35,997 nucleotides of DNA, taken from assembly GCA_015852425.1 (NCBI GenBank), contig JAAAIG010000360.1, forward strand, positions 1 to 35,997, given 5' to 3'. This DNA comes from Gryganskiella cystojenkinii. Its lineage: Eukaryota > Mortierellomycota > Mortierellomycetes > Mortierellales > Mortierellaceae. The position numbers were made by a program, and so were the translations under genes. Below the pieces are notes generated by a model. The model made no database searches. It saw only the letters and a program-made list of their open reading frames with translations, and was not told the DNA's origin. Shown here in pieces: positions 32,328 through 35,997 of this stretch (its first letter is position 1; each line of letters begins with the position of its first letter).

Positions 32328-35300
32328 ATCATTATTGTTGTTGTTATCGCAGTCGACAAGGACTTTGGCCTTGTGGTAGTCAAGGGGTGCGGGCCACTCT
32401 CCGTCACGAAGGAAAGAGATAACGGCGTTGGACATATTGGTTGCTGCATTATGATCACGATCGCGCTTCCAGCGACATTCCTTGCAGAGTACCGATCGGC
32501 CTTCAACTTGCATCCGGAAGTGACAGCTGCAGCAGAAGATTGAGGTGCGGAATTCTGGGATCTTGACGATTTCGATTGCAGCTGGTCTTTGATTCATGTT
32601 CATAGCCAGATCTTTAGCCAGGTTATGGGTCTATTTGTCCAAATAAAGTCAAATATTAGGAGGGATGTTGATTTGTCCTTTGTTTCTTTCACAAAAGACT
32701 TTCATACTGTTGATACTTACCCGTCTGACCAAGTTCTTGATGAACTTGCTAGTTCCTCGCCCCTGCCCCCTCCAGCCTCTAAAATCGCCGTCTCCGATCC
32801 CAATGACTAGCGGTGATGCCAGAAAGGCATCACGCTCATCATCCGGCAGCTGGTTCCTATTTAGGTATCCGCGCTTGTAGAGGGACCGAGCTTTGTTTAC
32901 CATGTGCTTCGACTTGAAGAACCCAACACGTTCCGATCCTGAGAGTTCGTGTGCTTCCTGTATGGCATTGAGTAATGGTGTTATGTCATACTTCTGGGCA
33001 CACGGTAGTTCTTCGGTGAACTGCTTGGCTGCCTCCACATCATTCTCAACCGAGCGAATGATGTCCAAGAGATCGTCCTCGGTGGGTTGACGGTCTGGTA
33101 CAAGCTTTCTCATATTGAGAATACCTGTTGTTGCTTTGTCCAAGTCGTGCCTGAGGGCCTCTTGATAGTGATAGACATCCTCTTTGAACCGGATTCCACC
33201 ATAAAAGCCTCTAAGGACCAACGAAGCTTGTCCTTGACTGGCAATATGTGCCATCACCGACGATTGGTACTCGTCAGCGACCTTGCCCATAGCCCGAGTC
33301 AAAGCCTCTGGTTCAGATACGAGTCGTCCCGAATCGTTCTCCCTGGCCTGGTCCTGTTGGCCTTGATCGATGTACTTGACTTCCACAATCTTGCGAGGCA
33401 CCAGTGCGTTTTCAATCGCAGGAATCCCGGCCTGGATCTTGAGTTGACTCTGTTCGTGTCTATATCGCTTGTCAATCGTTTCCCTTGGTCCACGAGGGGT
33501 GCTGATGTTGATACAGTCCTTCGGATAATTGGAATGAACCAGAGTTCCTGTGGCAGTACTTGCTACGCCGGGATCTATGGAGAGGCTCCTCACGCCAGCA
33601 TGATATGTAGTGTTCATGCTGAGTGTTTCTGTGACATAACGCCAACCCTCAATGTCGGGGGCCGTTGACCAAGGAAAGGTTGTTTGTGGTGTAGTTGTGC
33701 TTGTACTAATTGACGAGGCTGATGAGGTTGCTGAGGTTGGTGCAGACGTTGTAGGCGGCGCAGGGGTGGATATCGTTGGCTTGGTTGGGCTCTTCTTTTC
33801 CGTGATCTTATACGTCATAACCCTGAGATCATACCCGTTCGTGGAGAGGTCTCCTGTGAGGACATACTTCCTCCGTATGGTGTTTGGTTTTGCGTTCTGG
33901 ACCTGATCCCGGTATTCCTGGGGAGTCTTGACGGCGCGATGAATGAGTTTCTTGAAGGTGTCTTTTGCCTCCCCGTACTGAGGGTCGTTCGCCTGCATCC
34001 CCTCCAGGACCGAGCGAACTCTCTGTATTTCAGTGAGCATATCGACATCAAACAGAGCTCTGGTCCCAAGATTTTGCTGGTGAAGAAGCCCCTTTGCATC
34101 ACCTCTTGTCTTATCGTTCATGGCCCACAGGACGTTGGATCCCCGTTTGTAACTCGAGTTACCTCCATTGAGGAACAGGTACAAGGACAGACGTCCTATC
34201 TCATCTTGAGTATTTCGGTCGGCCAAGGTCTTTGAGCCAAAGACGTCCCCCAGAATCCGCGCAAGATTCTCTTTCTCTGTCTCAATTCCTCCCAAGCGAA
34301 TCTTTTTGTGGACTGGTTGGAGCTGGTTGCCCTTGACAAGCTGGAATGGCTTTAAGAGACAGGCCACAAGTTGTCGTTCTGTCAACGAAAAGAAGGCGTC
34401 CTTATAGCCAACTTCGGGAATGATCTTGATCCGGGTCTGGGAGGGGAGCAACATACAGAAGATAAGGTGCAAGCTAAATCGGTCGTGGGATCCTGATGCC
34501 CCTGTTCGATCGTCGATAGAGTCCAACACTCCTTTGCCGACAGTAGAAGACGACCATGTTGGGTTATGAAGTCTCACCTAAAATTATAAACAACCATAAA
34601 AGCCAAGTCAGCGATCTTGTGAAATAGAACCGGGCAATACCACCTGGATACAACAACTCACCCTTTTCTTTAGTTCTAATGTGAATTTGAACACGTGACC
34701 TCCGATGAGGTCCGATAATCTCCTGGCACATTGCTCAACAAAGACATTGTCACAGGTTTTGTGATCTGTCGGTCGGAACGGCGGTCCAGGGCGGTTGGAC
34801 GTGATGGCTGTGTACCGATGAAAAATTTCGTCGGCTGCCAGTGCACTAGGAGAAGTCGTCACCGCGAGATTTGAGTCCTTGCAGCCCCATCTGAGAAGCT
34901 GTTTAAGTAGTCGTTGGAAGAACGCGTCTCGCTGACCTTTCTTCAGAAGAATGTCAAACTTTAGCCTTCTCTCTTTCACGTGGTCATTGGCCAGGACACC
35001 GTCGATCGCCGGGAACTGCTGGAAGACGTCTGCGATGTATAGTTCCGTAACCATTGCACCCTCGCGCAAGAGATCAGAGTTGACCCTTGCTAGTGTCCTG
35101 ATGACATCTGATATATGCTCTTGCAGACTTGTTCGATCTTTGTCATTCATGCCAGGGAACGAGTTCTTGAGGCTACTTGAAAGACAAGAATGAACCCGAC
35201 CAGGCGTCATGGCCCGAATTGGATGGCGTGAGGCGATGATGTCTCCGATCATGTTACTTGGGTTTGTCCTTCTGGGTTTCGCGTCCTTGTTCACTGTTTC

Positions 35301-35997
35301 GTCAGCGTCACGTGCGCGCCGGCTACTTTTGGCATACACCATCTTTTTCGGTCGGCTCTTCTGAGTTTTCTTGCCAATGCTAGTGTCGGTCTCTTCATCC
35401 TCGTCATCTGAAGTGCCTTTCTCCGAGCTGCCGTTGTTGGTTGTATCCACAGTAACTAGGGACTCCTCTGTAGACGCGACAGGTAAAGGAGCCAAATCAT
35501 CTGGAAAGTCATCATCATCGTCATCATCAAACTCATCTTCTTCGTGTTCTGATGATACGTGATGGAGCTCCGGTCGACCGATGGATTTGTTTTTAAAACT
35601 GATGGGCGAGTTGTTTTTGTTTGGATTCATGAAAGCTGAGGTGAACGCCTTTGGATGATAGACATGACCAGACACATATTTCATGAATCTACTACCACAA
35701 AAGAGATGAAGACAGGCATCAAAGTGAGTATTTAATATAAATATCAATTAAATGTATGCCGTATTTCGTATTTGTGCGACCTGACTTACCCTTTGAGCCG
35801 TGAGCACTGGTTCTTGGCTGAAGAGTTGGGACTGCCACTAATCAACATCGCCTCGGCTGTAGGTTGGTTCAGCTTGACCACACTACTGGTTTCCATCCCT
35901 GACTGAAAGTATGAATGCAGTCGAGCTACATCATCAGAAACAGTAGCTGGCGAAGGAACATTGGAAAGGGATGGGTTTGGATTCGCATCGACAGCGG
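32322..35997 (-). CDS. Fanzor RNA-guided-type nuclease (eukaryotic TnpB homologue), 5' end outside the window
   Basis: Four visible minus-strand exons (35997-35790 partial, 35691-34662, 34577-32721, 32630-32322) give at least 1133 residues. The first about 300 are poorly conserved: an acidic run (DEFDDDDDDDF), then basic clusters (GKKTQKSRPKKMVYAKSSRR), a likely nuclear signal. TnpB-type core pieces include KYVLTGDLSTNGYDLRVMTY. RuvC-I is SLSIDPGVASTATGTL, Asp747 of the visible chain (33573-33575). RuvC-II is the Glu of IPEFRTS (32553-32555), just before a zinc ribbon (CCSC, then CKEC). RuvC-III is the second Asp of RDRDHNAATNM (32454-32456). Where TnpB has its usual RuvC-II Glu, this protein reads LVLRGFYGG. 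Family knowledge: Fanzors are RNA-guided DNA endonucleases, often mobile. Whether this copy is mobile or domesticated is unknown. Confidence 0.88.

Overview
The window is nuclear DNA of a fungus, most likely an early-diverging lineage such as Mucoromycota/Mortierellomycotina. The lineage is inferred. Genes are compact and carry 1-10 short GT-AG introns (about 50-320 bp). The gene set is eukaryotic: UBC9, a Scc2-type cohesin loader, RBM22, coilin and an ERMP1-like peptidase. Coilin, which the model yeasts lack, and a Fanzor nuclease both fit a basal fungus. A 10-N run at 14834-14843 shows this is a draft scaffold. All gene models were spliced by hand; exon coordinates are in the entries.

Layout. 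723-1210 (+): small Rcf3/Rcf2-N-like mitochondrial membrane protein. 1509-4055 (-): CAX-superfamily cation/proton antiporter with a long hydrophilic N-terminus. 5480-7034 (-): splicing factor RBM22, divergent from 7354-9388 (+): coilin; they share a 319-bp promoter region. 10534-13589 (+): M28 multi-pass metallopeptidase (ERMP1 type). 13820-20662 (+): Scc2/Mis4/NIPBL cohesin loader, 11 exons, crossing the gap. 21551-22794 (+): secreted GH16 beta-glucanase with its active site but without the C-terminal half of the domain. 23024-26225 (-): large LRR protein resembling STK11IP. 27486-29861 (-): gamma-glutamyltransferase. 30773-32167 (-): SUMO E2 UBC9, with a 24-nt microexon. 32322 to the right edge (-): Fanzor, the eukaryotic TnpB relative, with its 5' end outside the window.

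Most of the window is housekeeping: RNA processing (RBM22, coilin), chromosome cohesion, SUMOylation, ion transport, glutathione/peptide metabolism and membrane proteolysis. The exceptional element is the Fanzor gene. It has a complete candidate RuvC triad, with the second-site Glu beside the zinc ribbon, three introns, a long acidic/basic N-terminal extension, and a perfect 8-bp hairpin over its stop codon, only 154 bp from the UBC9 start. That short interval is the natural place to look for a guide (omega) RNA.
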